This document shows positions 42,608 to 53,974 of a stretch of DNA of 64,000 nucleotides, piece after piece. The notes under the pieces were generated by a model. It was not told where the DNA came from and did no database searches. It worked only from the letters and a program-made list of their open reading frames with translations. The stretch is from positions 90,001 to 154,000 of the forward strand of contig CAUYUJ010015505.1 of the NCBI GenBank assembly GCA_963575745.1. Direction: 5' to 3'. The stretch's first letter is position 1; each line of letters starts with the position of its first letter. Position numbers and translations under genes: made by a program. Source of the stretch: Prorocentrum cordatum. Lineage: Eukaryota > Sar > Dinophyceae > Prorocentrales > Prorocentraceae.

Positions 42608-43238
42608 ATAGTTGTAGTAGCTGTAGTAGTAGTAGTAGTAGCAGTAGTACTCATCGTAGTAGTAGTAGTAGCAGTAGTAGCTGTAGTAGTAGTAGTAGCT
42701 GTAGTAGCTGTAGTAGTAGTCGTAGTAGTAGTAGTCGTAATCATCGTAGTAGTAGTCGTAAGAGTAGTAGCAGCAATCGTCGTCGTAGTCGTAGTCGTAC
42801 TAGTAGTAGGGACAGTAGTAGTAGTACTAGTAGTAGTAGTAGTAAGAGTAGTAGTAAACGTCGTGGCTGTAGTACTAGTAGTGGTAGTAATAGTAGTAGT
42901 AGTCGTAGTAGTAGTAGTAGTAGTCGTAGTAGTAGTAGTAGTGGTAGTAGTAGTCGTAGGAGTAAGGGTAGTAGTAGTAGAAGTCGTAGTAGTAGTACTA
43001 GTAGTCGTTGTATTAATAGTAGTAGTAGTAGTCGTCGTAGTAGTAGTAGAAGTAGTAGTAGTAGTAGTAGTAGAAGTAGTACTAGTAGTAGTACTAGTGA
43101 CGGTAGTAGTAGTAGTAATAGAAGTAGTAGTAGTAGTCGTTGTAGGAGTAGCAGTAGTAGTCGTAGAAGTAGTACTGGTCGTAGAAGTAGGTGGCAGTAG
43201 TAGTAGTAGTAGTAGTAGTAGTCGTCGCAGTCGTAGTA

Positions 43239-43277
<39 letters not shown>

Positions 43278-43392
43278 CTAGTAGTAGTAGTAGTAGTAGT
43301 AGTCGTAGTACTAATCGTCGTAGTAGTAGTCGTAAAAGTAGTAGCAGTAGTCGTCGTCGCAGTCGTAGTCGTACTAGTAGTCGTCCTAGTAA

Positions 43393-43440
<48 letters not shown>

Positions 43441-43478
43441 GGGTAGCAGTAGCAGTACTAGTAGTAGTAGTAGTCGTG

Positions 43479-43514
<36 letters not shown>

Positions 43515-43559
43515 ATAGTAGTAGTCATAGTAGTAGTAGCAGCAATAGTAGTAGTAATC

Positions 43560-43594
<35 letters not shown>

Positions 43595-43641
43595 TAGTAG
43601 TAGTAGTAGTAGTAGTAATAGTAGTAGTAGTAGTGATAGTC

Positions 43642-43676
<35 letters not shown>

Positions 43677-43703
43677 CGTAGTAGTAGTAGTAGTAGTAGT
43701 AGC

Positions 43704-43756
<53 letters not shown>

Positions 43757-43806
43757 TAGTAGTAGTAGCAGTAGTAGTAGCCGTAGTCGTAGTCGTAGTC
43801 GTAGTA
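39796..43806. repeat. TAG/AGT trinucleotide array, about 4.0 kb
   Basis: Almost the whole interval is (AGT)n with scattered substitutions (CGT, AAT, GGT, AAG). Long frames over it are homopolymeric Ser, Val or Thr and are artefacts. Degeneracy is higher at 40080-41700 than at 42400-43800, suggesting the 3' part is younger. Confidence 0.97.
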
Positions 43807-43821
43807 ATACGTGTAGTTGCA

Positions 43822-44110
43822 GGATCTCCCAGGGATCTCGGAAGGATCTCCCACGGATCTCGGATGGATCTCCCAGGGATCCTGCAAGGATCTCCCAGGG
43901 ATCCTGCAAGGATGTCCCAGGAATCCTGTACGGATGTCCCAAGGATCCGGTAAGGATCTCCCGGGAATCCTGGCAGCACCTCCCACGGATCTTGGAAGGA
44001 TCCCCCCAGGGGTCAGGCAAGCATCCTGCAAGGAATCCCTCAGGGATCCTGCAAGGAATCTCTCAGGGATCCCTCAGGAATCTCCCAGGGATTATGCAGA
44101 AACCTGTCAG
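43822..44110. repeat. GGATCTCCCAGG minisatellite
   Basis: Units of about 20-21 bp such as GGATCTCCCAGGGATCCTGC, some expanded with GGAATC. It directly follows the TAG array. Confidence 0.9.
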
Positions 44111-44159
44111 GGATCCTGCGGAAACTTCTCAGAAACCCCGAGAAATGCATCCAAGATCG

Positions 44160-44650
44160 CCCACGGCGGATGGGATTGGCACTCAACTGGATGGAATTGG
44201 TTGGGAACGGTTGGAATATCCGTTCCCGCGTGCTTGTGATTCGTCCCGCTTTTCGGTGCCCAGGGGAGAGCCCAGGGGGAGTCCGGGACGGTCCCAGGTG
44301 TTGCGGCCCCGACGTCGTCCTCCCTCCCCCGCTGGAAGCGCAGGGGGGTGGTCCCCGTGGGGGATCCCCCAGGAGAGGTCGGGGGGGGGTGGTCGTCCCA
44401 GCGACGAGTGTCGGCGGCACGGGCCAGGCCTTGGCAATACGCCTGCGGAGGAGCCGCGCAAGGAGCTCTGAAGCAGCTTTCCGGACAGATCTCTGTGCAG
44501 ACATCGGGGGAATATAGAACGTCGACCCAGGAGTGCCCGCAACACCGGGGTTTCACACATCCGGCGAGGGAGTGCAAAGCAACCTGCCCACCCCGTGGTC
44601 ATGGGCTCGCCCCCTTCCCCTCCCGCCATGCAGGATGGGCCCCTCTTCTG
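44160..44650 (+). other. Possible decayed retroelement fragment
   Basis: A plus frame contains ECPQHRGFTHPAREC (about 44530-44574), which fits the spacing of a retroviral-type zinc knuckle (C-x2-C-x4-H-x4-C) with His in place of the second Cys. The surrounding frame is Arg/Gly-rich without other gag or pol motifs. This is a weak suggestion. Confidence 0.2.
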
Positions 44651-45032
44651 CTCCTAGCTGTTGCGAGGTGCAGTGGTGCGAGGTGGGCGCGCGTGCTTGC
44701 GTGCCTTCGTAATCTGCGTGCGCGCGCGCGCTCGCGTGCGTCAGCCACCTCCAATCCTATCGGGGAGGGTAACTCTGCGCCCGTCCCACCGGGGGGCGAC
44801 TCATTCTGGGGCCCGTCCCCCTCCCGCTCCCTCAGGGGACGGGGGCCCGGCGACGGGCTGAGAGAACTTCCCTCTGCCTCTGCCGAGACGCCGCCAGCAT
44901 CAAGAAGTACTTCACAGCGCTCAGGATGTGATCCTCGATGTGGAGGACCTTTGATCAGAGGAGTCGGAGGAGGACCATGATGACCATCACAGTGATGATA
45001 AGGGCGTATATCACTATGGCTACATCGAAATA

Positions 45033-45097
45033 CGACCAACGACATAGTTAAACCTTGTGCATTGTCAATGCACAAGGTTTAACTATGTCGTTGGTCG
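45033..45097. repeat. Perfect 32-bp hairpin
   Basis: CGACCAACGACATAGTTAAA and onward (45033-45064) is matched exactly by its reverse complement at 45066-45097, with a one-base loop. Confidence 0.95.
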
Positions 45098-45179
45098 CCA
45101 GTTCGAAGCACACGCGCGCTGTTTTCAGGGGCGCGTTTGTGGCGTCGGTTATGGCTCAGGGAACGGGTAGACGTGAGCA

Positions 45180-46175
45180 TTGATGCTTGTCCAGCAGATG
45201 GTTGCGCATTGATCTAAACAGCGTCTTGCTAGCATGGTTTCGACATGCACCCCAAGGTTCCGAGCTCGAGTATCGACACGGTCGAGCGCTGGGCCCTCGG
45301 GACACGTCGACACGGCGAGCCCTGAACACGGGACAACTGCACGATGGTCAACGTTCCTGCGTGCACAGGTCGCCAAACATACTCCAGTTCTACTCCTCCC
45401 TGATCTTTCTGACCGTCCTTGTCCTTCTCCTCCACTTCTCCTCCCCTTCCGTATCCTCCTGGGCAGAAACAGTTGTCTTTCTGCTCCTCCTGCGGGGGTG
45501 TGCCACGGACTCGGGGCGCTGCAGGCGGACATGGCTCACCAGAGATCTCGCGCGAATGGGCCACGGGGATTGCAGCCCCTGCCAGTTCTAGGCTGGCAAC
45601 ATGACAACTTGGGGCGCTGCTCGATCCTCCTAGGTGGTTCCTTCCACGTGCCCCTCATCGCTTGCCTGGGGTGGAGAAGAACCACAGACGGCCCACGCCA
45701 CCAAGCTGACGCTCCGCGCCGCTCATCTCTGGCAACGTCCCCTTTCCGAGGCCGCGAGGCAGTCGGAAATGCCGTCGAGCAGCAGCGGTGCCCGTCGGCG
45801 CCAGATAGTCGACGCCTTCCTCGCCGTGCGCGCCACGGCGGCACAAGCCATGGACTCCATCACGGGAAGGGGGGGGGATGCCAGCACAGGCAGCACTCAC
45901 TCGGATGCCTTTCGGCTGGCGAGCGATCTGAGGAGGAGCAGCCAGGGGAAGGAGGAGAAGGACGGAGGCCCTCCCGCGCCCGCAGGCGGCCGGGTCAGGC
46001 CGCCGTGGGCGCCAGGTCCACCGCCAGCGCGTCCTGCAGCACCCCGAGGCAGGCGCGCCAGCATCGCGAGCGGGGCTCGACGTCGGGGAGCAAAGCAGGC
46101 ACACCTGCCCGGAACTCCATGGGTCGCACAGGGGCATACTACATCGGCGTTGCAGAACAACTCGTCGTGAACTGA
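45180..46175. other. Non-repetitive GC-rich DNA, coding status unclear
   Basis: Long frames exist on both strands (plus 45234-46175; minus 46137-45655 and others). None has a recognisable motif. A short minus frame ending in a stop at about 46000 (VLQDALAVDLAPTAA) looks protein-like but cannot be modelled. Confidence 0.35.
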
Positions 46176-46684
46176 TGCTGAATCATCTTGCGTTAGCAGG
46201 GCAGGATCCAGCCCAGAAAGATTTCTAAAATCGTGTGTTTGTACGTCGGGGTTTCAAACTCCCCCGTTTCAAATCTATATAGGTACTGTCGTAGAATGGG
46301 AGGAAATCCTGAATTCAGAAATCCAGGATCTTTGATCCGACCGCTCTTGACCCAGCCCACTAGGATTTTGGGGTGGAAAGAGGGGGCAACTTGGCGCGGT
46401 CGGGACAGGGGTGAGCCTTCGCCCGCCCGCTCGCGCGGAAGTAACGGACGAAACCTGCATCATCTTGACGCTCCCATAAAACGTGACGAACCTTCGCAAC
46501 GGCGTAATGGTACTGTGCCCTCCTCGGAGGCGTACGTCCGACCCGAACATGTAGCACACACACACACACCTTGCAGCATCTCATTTCCCGAGCGGTAGGG
46601 CCAGAAAACGCCCGACACTGAATATCTACTATCGGATTTCTCGGCGCGCGCATCTCCGTTTTGGGGGGCGACGCACACATAGTA
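46176..46684. other. No gene recognised
   Basis: Unique AT-moderate DNA with a short CA run at 46555-46570; nothing else identified. Confidence 0.5.
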
Positions 46685-46687
46685 TCA

Positions 46688-48493
46688 GTTAGCATGTTTG
46701 GGTGACGCCGACTCCAAGCGTCGCGACCAACATCCCCGACGGGCGTACTTTTGTGAAGCCCAAATCCGCGGGCGCTGTTCGTGCCGCGGGGACATCACAG
46801 CACGACCCGAGGCGACAAAACGGTCCTGGGGATGGGGGCAGGAACTTGGAGGCCCACGCCGCGAGAACATCACGACGTGGGCCGTCTGAGGAGGTGGGGG
46901 GGGAAGCGGAGGGGATGGGGCTGGACATCGGCAGAGGTGTTCCTTTCCCAAGGTGTTCCCAGTTCGCTGGCCATTCTGGAGCCTCGGGAAGTCCCTTCTG
47001 GGCCCTGGCTGGAGCCGCTCGAAGTGACCTTGGGCCTTCCAAGCTTGGGATTTTGGGCGATGTATATGTGTATATATATATAGATGTATCACACATTCCA
47101 AAACAATCGAACAATCGTTCCAGACTAGTTTTTTCGTGACTATTTTTGAATATTCCTCCTGTAGAGGGACACGCCTAACTTATAGCTTGGGGCAGCGCGG
47201 GCCTGGGACCAGCGCAGCATCTATCAACGCCCGAGGGAAGGCGAGGAGCGGGATGGGGGCTGCAGAAGTGGGAGGGGTGGGGCAGGCGTGCGCCTTCTGC
47301 CCCCCGGAGGTGCTCGAAGTGCTGCTCCCCCTCAACGTCCTGCAGCACCACGGACTCACCCGCTCCCGCCTGCCTCATCGCATCGGCGAAGCTAGCACTC
47401 TGCGACGGAGGCACGATCTGGTCGTCGGCACCGTGCACGAGGCCGAACGTGGGCATGCTCCCTCCGCACACGGTGCGAGCCTCCAGGAGACCCGCTAGCG
47501 CAGCGGGGTCGGTCAACCTCCAGCGGGCCTCGGCGTCTCGGGTCGGCCGCCGGAACGGCTCCTGGAACCCCGAGGGGCTTGCCCAGAAGGCGCGCCATCG
47601 GAGCTCCTCGCTGGCGGGCGGCGTGCCGAGAAACTCTTTCACGATGTTGCCGCCCACCTGCTCTGTGTAGGCCTTCTGCAGGTCGGCAACTCCTGCCTGG
47701 GCTTAGGTCGGGCATGTCCCCCGACAGGCGGATTTTGCACGAAAGATGGAAAAAAAGCCCCAAACAATGCCCCCAACATTCTCAAGAATAGCGGCAACAT
47801 CGTCCTCAGAGTATTTTTCTGACTCTTTTTGCATATCCCCCCCTGTAGGGGGACAGGCCCGACTTAAGCCTGGGCCAGCACCAGCCTCGGCCGGACGCCG
47901 CCCCGCGGCCCCGGCCCTGGCGCCGCAGCCACGAGCGGCCGGAGCCCCAGCCAGAGCGCCAGGTGGCCGCCCGCGGAGTGGCCGACGACGGCCAGCGGCG
48001 GGCCGTCGGCGTGGCCGGCGGGGCCGCAGCCCACGCCACGCTCGCGCGCCGCGTCGCCAGCGAGCCAGTCCAGCGCCAGGGAGACGTCCTCGAACGTCTC
48101 GGGATAGCCACCAGACGTCCCCAGACTCCGGTACTCCACGTTCCACACCGCCAGGCCCCGGCTCGCGAGGTCGCCGGCGATGGGCGCCATGAGAGACCTG
48201 TCGTAGGTGCCCTGCCAGAATCCGCCATGCAGCAACATGACCACCCCACGGCACTCCCCAGCGGGCCTCAGGAGGTCCGCGATCTGGAGCTCGCGTGCGC
48301 CATACCGCAGGCCCTGCTCCACCGTGAACGACAGCCCTGCGCGTCCGCTGCACCGCGCCGCGGCGACCGCAGCAAGAGTGAGGCTGCCGATGCGGGCGCC
48401 TCGGCGGTGTCTGCTGCCTGCGCCCGACGAGCGCATCGAAGCGCAGGCGGAAGACCGATGCGGGGATGGTCTCCCCGCGGTCAAAGATGGCAT
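46688..48493 (-). CDS. Alpha/beta hydrolase of the arylformamidase type, split by introners
   Basis: Exon 1 is 48493-47870, with ATG at 48493. Residues 89-93 are HGGFW, the oxyanion-hole motif seen in kynurenine formamidase-like enzymes, and residues 171-179 are GHSAGGHLA, the nucleophile elbow with the catalytic Ser. Exon 2, from 47696, has LVHGADDQIVPP (catalytic Asp) and GEQHFEHL (catalytic His). Splicing at CCCAG|GC joins LAQ to AGVADLQK in frame. Exon 2 ends either at the TAG at 47175 or, if the introner at 47050-47183 is spliced, in a Pro-rich tail to 46688. The first 50 residues are low-complexity and may be a targeting region or a wrong start. The substrate is unknown; N-formylkynurenine is only a family precedent. 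Confidence 0.75.
47050..47183. mobile_element. Family 1 introner copy with 8-bp duplication AGCTTGGG
   Basis: The right end CCTGTAGAGGGACACGCCTAA is family 1; the left end is degenerate. AGCTTGGG is at 47042-47049 and 47184-47191. Joining through the duplication keeps the frame (PQ then AWKAQ), but the donor would be CT rather than GT or GC. Confidence 0.65.
47703..47867. mobile_element. Family 1 introner with 8-bp duplication GCCTGGGC, intron of the hydrolase
   Basis: Termini TTAGGTCGGGCATGTCCCCC and GGGGGACAGGCCCGACTTAA. GCCTGGGC is at 47695-47702 and 47868-47875. On the minus strand the duplication reads GCCCAG|GC on both sides and gives donor and acceptor. Size 165 bp. Confidence 0.9.
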
Positions 48494-48639
48494 GATCCCT
48501 ACTGGTTTGTTGATCCAGATTGGCTACGGATGGTCTGGGTACGATCATTGGGGATGGGCTCACATGCAACAGCGGACAAAACTACCGAAAACATCTGGGT
48601 GAAGTCGGCCTCTCTTCGTCTCTCATTCTCGACCTCTTC

Positions 48640-49185
48640 CTCCTTCGCCTCCTCCTCCTCCTCATCGTCGTCCTCCTCATGCTACTCCTACTCTTCGTCG
48701 TCGCCATCCTTCACCTTCTCCGTCTCTTCCCGCGAGCTCCAACTAAACGAGTTGCCGAGTGCCTTATGCCTAATAGATTGACGTAGCCCCAGGCCATCAG
48801 GAAGAACTCCTCCTCCCACTCATCAGTAATGCTTTCTTCTTGTAATCATCCTCTCCCAATGTGTCCCTCCCATCTCACATCCCATCATCGTCTTATTCCT
48901 CATCACCATTTTCCCGAATTCCTGGCTCCCGTCGTTCTCCATATTCTCCCCCCCGTCGTAGAGCCCGTCGAACCCACCCACCCACACACACACACACCCA
49001 CAAACACCCTGGACCCCGCCAAGACCCCCACTCCCTCCTCCGTGACCTTCACCTTGATCTTGCCCTCGCTCTCCGCTCTACACGACGAACGAGGTTGTGA
49101 ACCAGAAGCTCGTTGCAATCGGCCTTGGGCCGCCAGGTCGGTGCGGACTGCGCCCCTGGGACAGTCCCAAACTTCTCATCCTCAT
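48640..49185. other. TCC- and CA-rich spacer, no gene
   Basis: Degenerate TCC repeats at 48645-48720 and CACACA at 48980-49005. No convincing frame. Confidence 0.6.
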
Positions 49186-49187
49186 TA

Positions 49188-49350
49188 CCCATCGGTCGGA
49201 AGAAGCAGGTAGAAGCAAGCATGTAGAAACATGAAGTAGAAAGGCGTTGAACGTAGCCTGGGTCCCGTCCGCCCCCATGAGGAGGAGGGAAGAGGGGAAG
49301 CCACTCGATCATTGAAGTAGGAAGGCGCTCAAAGAAAATTGGAATCTGGA
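49188..49350. repeat. Family 4 dispersed repeat, copy 2
   Basis: ACATGAAGTAGAAAGGCG, CCACTCGATCATTGAAG, TAGGAAGGCGCTCAAAG. It matches 52378-52530 along its length. Confidence 0.75.
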
Positions 49351-49359
49351 AATCCAAAA

Positions 49360-49861
49360 AAACCTGCTTTCTATTCTCCTCATCCTCCTCCTCCTACAAC
49401 CAACCGCTCACCCTGCTCTTTCCTGAAGAATCCCCCTCCTCATTCCTTCTTGAGCCCACCAACAATATTGAGCATCTCCTTGGGTCTAGGATTTAGGCGC
49501 CCAGCCGCCTATAGCGGGCTCCAGAAATCGTCTCTCATGCCTCCTCTCCCATCCGTATCGCCCTCCTCCTTCACCTCTTCATAATCCCCTCCTGGCCCTC
49601 CCATCCTCCTCATCGTCACTCCGGGGTCCCCTCCTCGCCCTCCTCCTCGCCGTTTCCCCCATCCTCCGCTGTTGTTCCGACCCTCCTCATTACCCTCCTC
49701 CGCAGCATCCAGCCCCAGAACACCTCATGGCAGAATCCAGCCCCCCCCCCCCGCAGAACACTGGCGCACATAGAAGCTTGTGGAAACATCACGGAGACAA
49801 GCATCGCAAAGAGGGGTAGTGATGAAGGAGAGGGGAGACCAGAGGAGAGGAGGAACATGAC
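49360..49861. other. TCC-rich DNA, no gene
   Basis: Degenerate CCTCCT-rich sequence with a C tract at 49740-49752. Confidence 0.6.
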
Positions 49862-50345
49862 AAGCTAGGTGCGCCCGCGCCATATCTGACATCCTATCCC
49901 TGCCTCGCATCCCTGCCCATTGCGCCGATTCATTTCTACCTGCGGACGCGTGTCACAGCCGACCTGGAACTCCAACCGCATTATTTTGTGCGCACTGGGG
50001 GAAGGGGAGCTGCGTACGTAGGAGGATGATGAGGAGGTGGCGAGTGAGCAGGAGGAGGAGCAGGAGGAAGAGGAGGAGGACGAGGACGGAGGAGGACGCG
50101 GTCGAATAGCAGCAGGCATTGAGGAGGAAGGAGCGGGGGGAGCATGTGGACCAGTGGACGGCGGAGGAGGGGAAGTGAGAGGAGGGCGGCAACGACGACA
50201 AAGGACTCGGATCCTGAACAGTGGCCCGTGCGGGGGCGAGAGCACCATCTTGACGACAGGGGGCACAGCGCCGATCCGAAGATGAAGCCCACGCCGCAGC
50301 GGGAACACGACACTGAAACACCAGATGAGATCGGAGCGTAACCAA
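49862..50345. repeat. Dispersed repeat family GALAPARAT, copy 2
   Basis: It includes CTAGGTGCGCCCGCGCCATA at the left, GAGGAGGAGCAGGAGG repeats and, at the right, GCCCGTGCGGGGGCGAGAGC and CACAGCGCCGATCCGAAGAT, as in copy 1. Confidence 0.65.
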
Positions 50346-51834
50346 CAAAATAGTATTAACACGTTTCGAAGTCTTCTGTGGGACCCAAAACAGTACGCGG
50401 AGAGGGCCGAACATCTTCCGCACAGAGTCGGGGGAGAGAGTAGTCTTCACAAGGCGTGATTGCCTAAGAGGGAGGAGCCAGGGAGGATGGAGAGGTGGGG
50501 AGCTCAGGAGGATGATGATGATGAAGGGCTGGTCATGGCCTGCTCAGACTTGCCACCAAATCTAACCGCTCCGAGCGGCTTGCCGAGAAGGGAGGGGGGT
50601 TAGCCCACTCGTTCTTCCTGGAGAAGCCTGACTGTACCCGACTGAGGTGCCGAAGCCAGAAGAATTGACGGTCAGACGAGCGGCGTGGGGGACGGGCGGA
50701 GAGATCACCTTCGGCGTGGGAGAAGCGAAGATCGCGTCCACATCCTTGCCAAGGGTGTTGTCGCTGAGGCACTTCCAGAACGCCTGGATGGAATACAGAC
50801 AGGGGAGCGGGGAAGGAGAGCGGAGGGCGGGGGGAGGAAAGAAGGAAACACTGTCTTCGCCATCGCCTGGTGGCCGACGGACAGCGTCTCCCTTCTCTCT
50901 CCTCTCCCTGATTTTACTACGGGGCAACATGCCTATGTACAACATGTGATGACGAACAACTGCTGGCAGATTTGCCAATTCCGACATGGTGGCAAACAAA
51001 CAATGTCAGCAACGTCATACGTTCGGTTTAGGACGCAGTCCGTCGTGTAAACCTCACCACGGTCATGAAAACCCATCGTCTAAGGGTTCCCGGCATGCTT
51101 ATACATCGCGGGACTTCCACTCTTAGGAGCTTTGTTTCCTACGTGTTCCGATCAGCTTCCGCTACAGGTCGCTGTACCAAGAACCCCTGGCTCCATAGGA
51201 TTCATGGGGATCTCGGCTGGGCCTGGCACGTGCTTCGTAGCGTAATTTCGCTGCGCGACTCGGTTGATGGCTGTGCTGCTTGGGGGCCCCGCGTCCTGCA
51301 GTCTCTAGCCAAGCAGTGGTGCACAATAAAACACAGCGCTTCAGGTGTGTGCAACGGCCAAGGGCAGGGCAACACTCGCCAAGAATGCACTCGACCGGTG
51401 TTTCGGGGTCGTGCGACCCGCAGGCGTCCAAGTACCCATCACCGACCCGTTCAACCACATGCACCCCAAGCTGCCTCTGACTCCAGCGCTTGCATAGAAG
51501 TGGGGCGAGCATGCAGGGGGGCTTCAGAAGGGACTGCGCCTGCAGATCACTCGCAAGCGTGATAACGTGTCGAGGTACATAGGGGGGAATGCACATGCAT
51601 GGCATGCTCAATGAGGTTTCCAGCCCGCCGTCTTTTACGTGACCACCTTGCGCTTGATGCGTCAAGGTCATCCTTGTCTGCGACATGCGCGGAGCCGTTG
51701 TGCAAGACGACCGTGCCGAGGCCCCCCGTCAGCAAGCGGCTGACAAACACTCGACCCAACGGAGAGCTGGCTTGGGACGATGGCGTGCAACATGGCAACC
51801 ATGCCACTTTTTCCGCATTTCACGGATGACCCAA
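50346..51834. other. Unique DNA with unrecognised frames on both strands
   Basis: Minus frames at 51807-51547 and 51686-51162, and a plus frame at 51065-51562, are not repetitive. None carries a motif I recognise; a decayed gene is possible. Confidence 0.35.
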
Positions 51835-52020
51835 ACCCCCGACGTCATGCTATTTTCATGACGCGACCCCCAAAGGTCCGGACCCCTTTCCCGTGACCAA
51901 TTTTTCGTCCCGAGTCGTTCGCGACGGCCCCGAGGCCCAGTGAGGGCCCCTGAAGGCCGAAAATAGCGAGAAGCCTCCCGTCATGATTTTTTCACGACTC
52001 CAGGGGGTCTGGGGACGAAG
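51835..52020. repeat. Dispersed element, inverted relative of 57838-58028
   Basis: CCCCCGACGTCATG at the left and GACTCCAGGGGGTCTGGGG at the right. The middle blocks GACGGCCCCGAGGCCC and GGCCGAAAATAGCGA are matched in inverse orientation at 57838-58028. Confidence 0.75.
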
Positions 52021-52377
52021 CCCAGCGATATCCCATGCGAGTCAACATGCGAGATGACGCCCTCAGCCCAGCAACGATTCCAAGACCTCGTCGAGCCCGC
52101 TCCAGAAGCCCCCAGCAGCCGAGCCCATGCAGAGCGCCGATCGCCACGGAAGGTGCCGACCACGGGAGTGCTCACCGGTCGGAAGAATCGGACCGGGCGA
52201 AAGGGGGCGATAGCAAAGGGGGGGTTTGAGAATCAGCTCACGTAGCTGATTTTCCCGGCGCCTCCCAGCGCCGGAGGCAGCTATGTATCGAGAAATGGGC
52301 ACCTCGGTGGGGCCGAAACCAGCTGCATGCAGCAGATGTCGTACCCCCCCCTTTCCCAATCCCCCCCTTTCATCCAG

Positions 52378-52530
52378 CCCGAAAGGAATAGGCAGAACCA
52401 TGAAGTAGGACGGCGCGTTGGAAGTAGATTGGGTTCCCGCCCGCCTCCTGAAGCGGAGGGAAGAGGGACAACCACTCGACTCTTGAAGCAGGAAGTCGGC
52501 TAAAGTAGGTTGGGAACTGGGAATCCAAGC
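52378..52530. repeat. Family 4 dispersed repeat, copy 3
   Basis: ACCATGAAGTAGGACGGCG, CCACTCGACTCTTGAAGC, AAGTAGGTTGGGAACTGG. Best full-length match to 49188-49350. Confidence 0.75.
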
Positions 52531-53970
52531 ACACCTACTTTCAACGACCGATGGATACGCTGGCGCCTCCGGGCTCCTCGTCCCAATCCACACTCATAGG
52601 AAGGAGGCCTATATGGCCGATTTTGTAAGCCCTGAGCACAGAAACGCTTTCACCTCCTGGGAGCGCGTCTCTTGCCTCCGCCACCCTCCGCCGCCCTTCC
52701 GCAGGCTTCCGCCGGCGGGGGCGGCCTCGCTTGACTTCCGCCGACCTTCCGTCGCCCTTCCGCCTCTTCTGAGGCAAGCGCCGCGAGAGCGAGAGAGAGA
52801 GAGAGAGAGACCCAGACGTGGATGGAGCAGGAGTGTCACAGCGCAGCGTATCACACCATCGTGTGAGTTGTGGGCGTCGCAATAGATGCACAGCTGGGCG
52901 ACTTTACAAAGCAAAGCACCATACAGGTCGCCGACGGTGACACGTGATAACTGCCCTGCAGACCAACGCCAACACCACGCTTGTGATCGTTTGTTTATTA
53001 ATTGTTTTGTCGATCGGCGCGGGCCCTCCAAATCCCCCCTCCCCCCCATGGAGTAGATCTTGGCTGCTTTTGGCGCCTGTTTCGAGCAGCTGGGGTCTCC
53101 CCCGTGATGGACGCACTGCTCCAAACTGCCGGACTAAGCAGAGGTCTGGAGCCAGGCCCCCTCTCTCCCCCCCCTTCCGCCCAACGGTGAAACGCCGAAT
53201 CAAAAATTACACCAGAGAAAAAACCCAATAAATGGATGGTTTTTTGCTGAGGAGATCGACCGGGAACCCGGGAGCCTGGGAACCCAGAACCCACCGAAAT
53301 CGGCCTGGAACCAATAACCGGGAATCCAAGAACCGGGGACCGGGAACCCGGGAACCCAGCCTGCAACCAAGATCGGCGGGAAACTTTCGCCAAATCTTTC
53401 AACTTCCGCTAGGACCCGTTCAGTGCAAGCACGGATTGGGGAGAAACGTCGACCACTCGAGGTCGTGTGCGGCAGCCGCAGCACGTGAGGCCAGTCTGGA
53501 CATCTGCGGAGCCGAGGTGCCGGGCGGCAGGCGCTCGGCGCCGCCGAGCCCAGGCCAAGACCGCGCCCGAGCTGATCTGGACACTCGGGCCCGAAGAGAA
53601 GCTGCCCGGGCCATATCTCGAGTTTGGGATCAACCACAGGATGGATTTGCCCAGAAATGGATTTCTCGTCGCATCTGGAACGGGAAAAAGCCAAACGCTC
53701 GTGGGCTGCTACGCCTTCCTTCGGCGATTCGACGAACCAAAAACAATCTTGGGGCAAATCAATTATGTATTGGGTTTTCTACTCGGACAGTGGCCCGTCG
53801 AGGGTGCCGACACGAAGGCTCACGGAGCCGTCGTGTGGCCGTCGCGGCCACGGCGCCGACGAGAGCGCCGTCGTGGCCGCGGCTCGGCCTGCCGAGGTGG
53901 TCACGTGGAAGGCGGCAGGGCCGCTCGTAGTCCGTGCTTCCGCGTGGCGTCGGCTCGGACGTGGTGATGG
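52531..53970. other. Unique DNA, no recognised gene
   Basis: It contains a GA run (52790-52812), an 8-bp C tract near 53040, and AACCCGGGAACC repeats (53260-53360). Frames on both strands lack motifs. Confidence 0.5.
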
Positions 53971-53974
53971 CGCA

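Noticed and set aside
41671-43200. 509-codon and other long Ser/Val/Thr frames
   Set aside because: They are translations of the TAG trinucleotide array; all frames and both strands stay open for the same reason.
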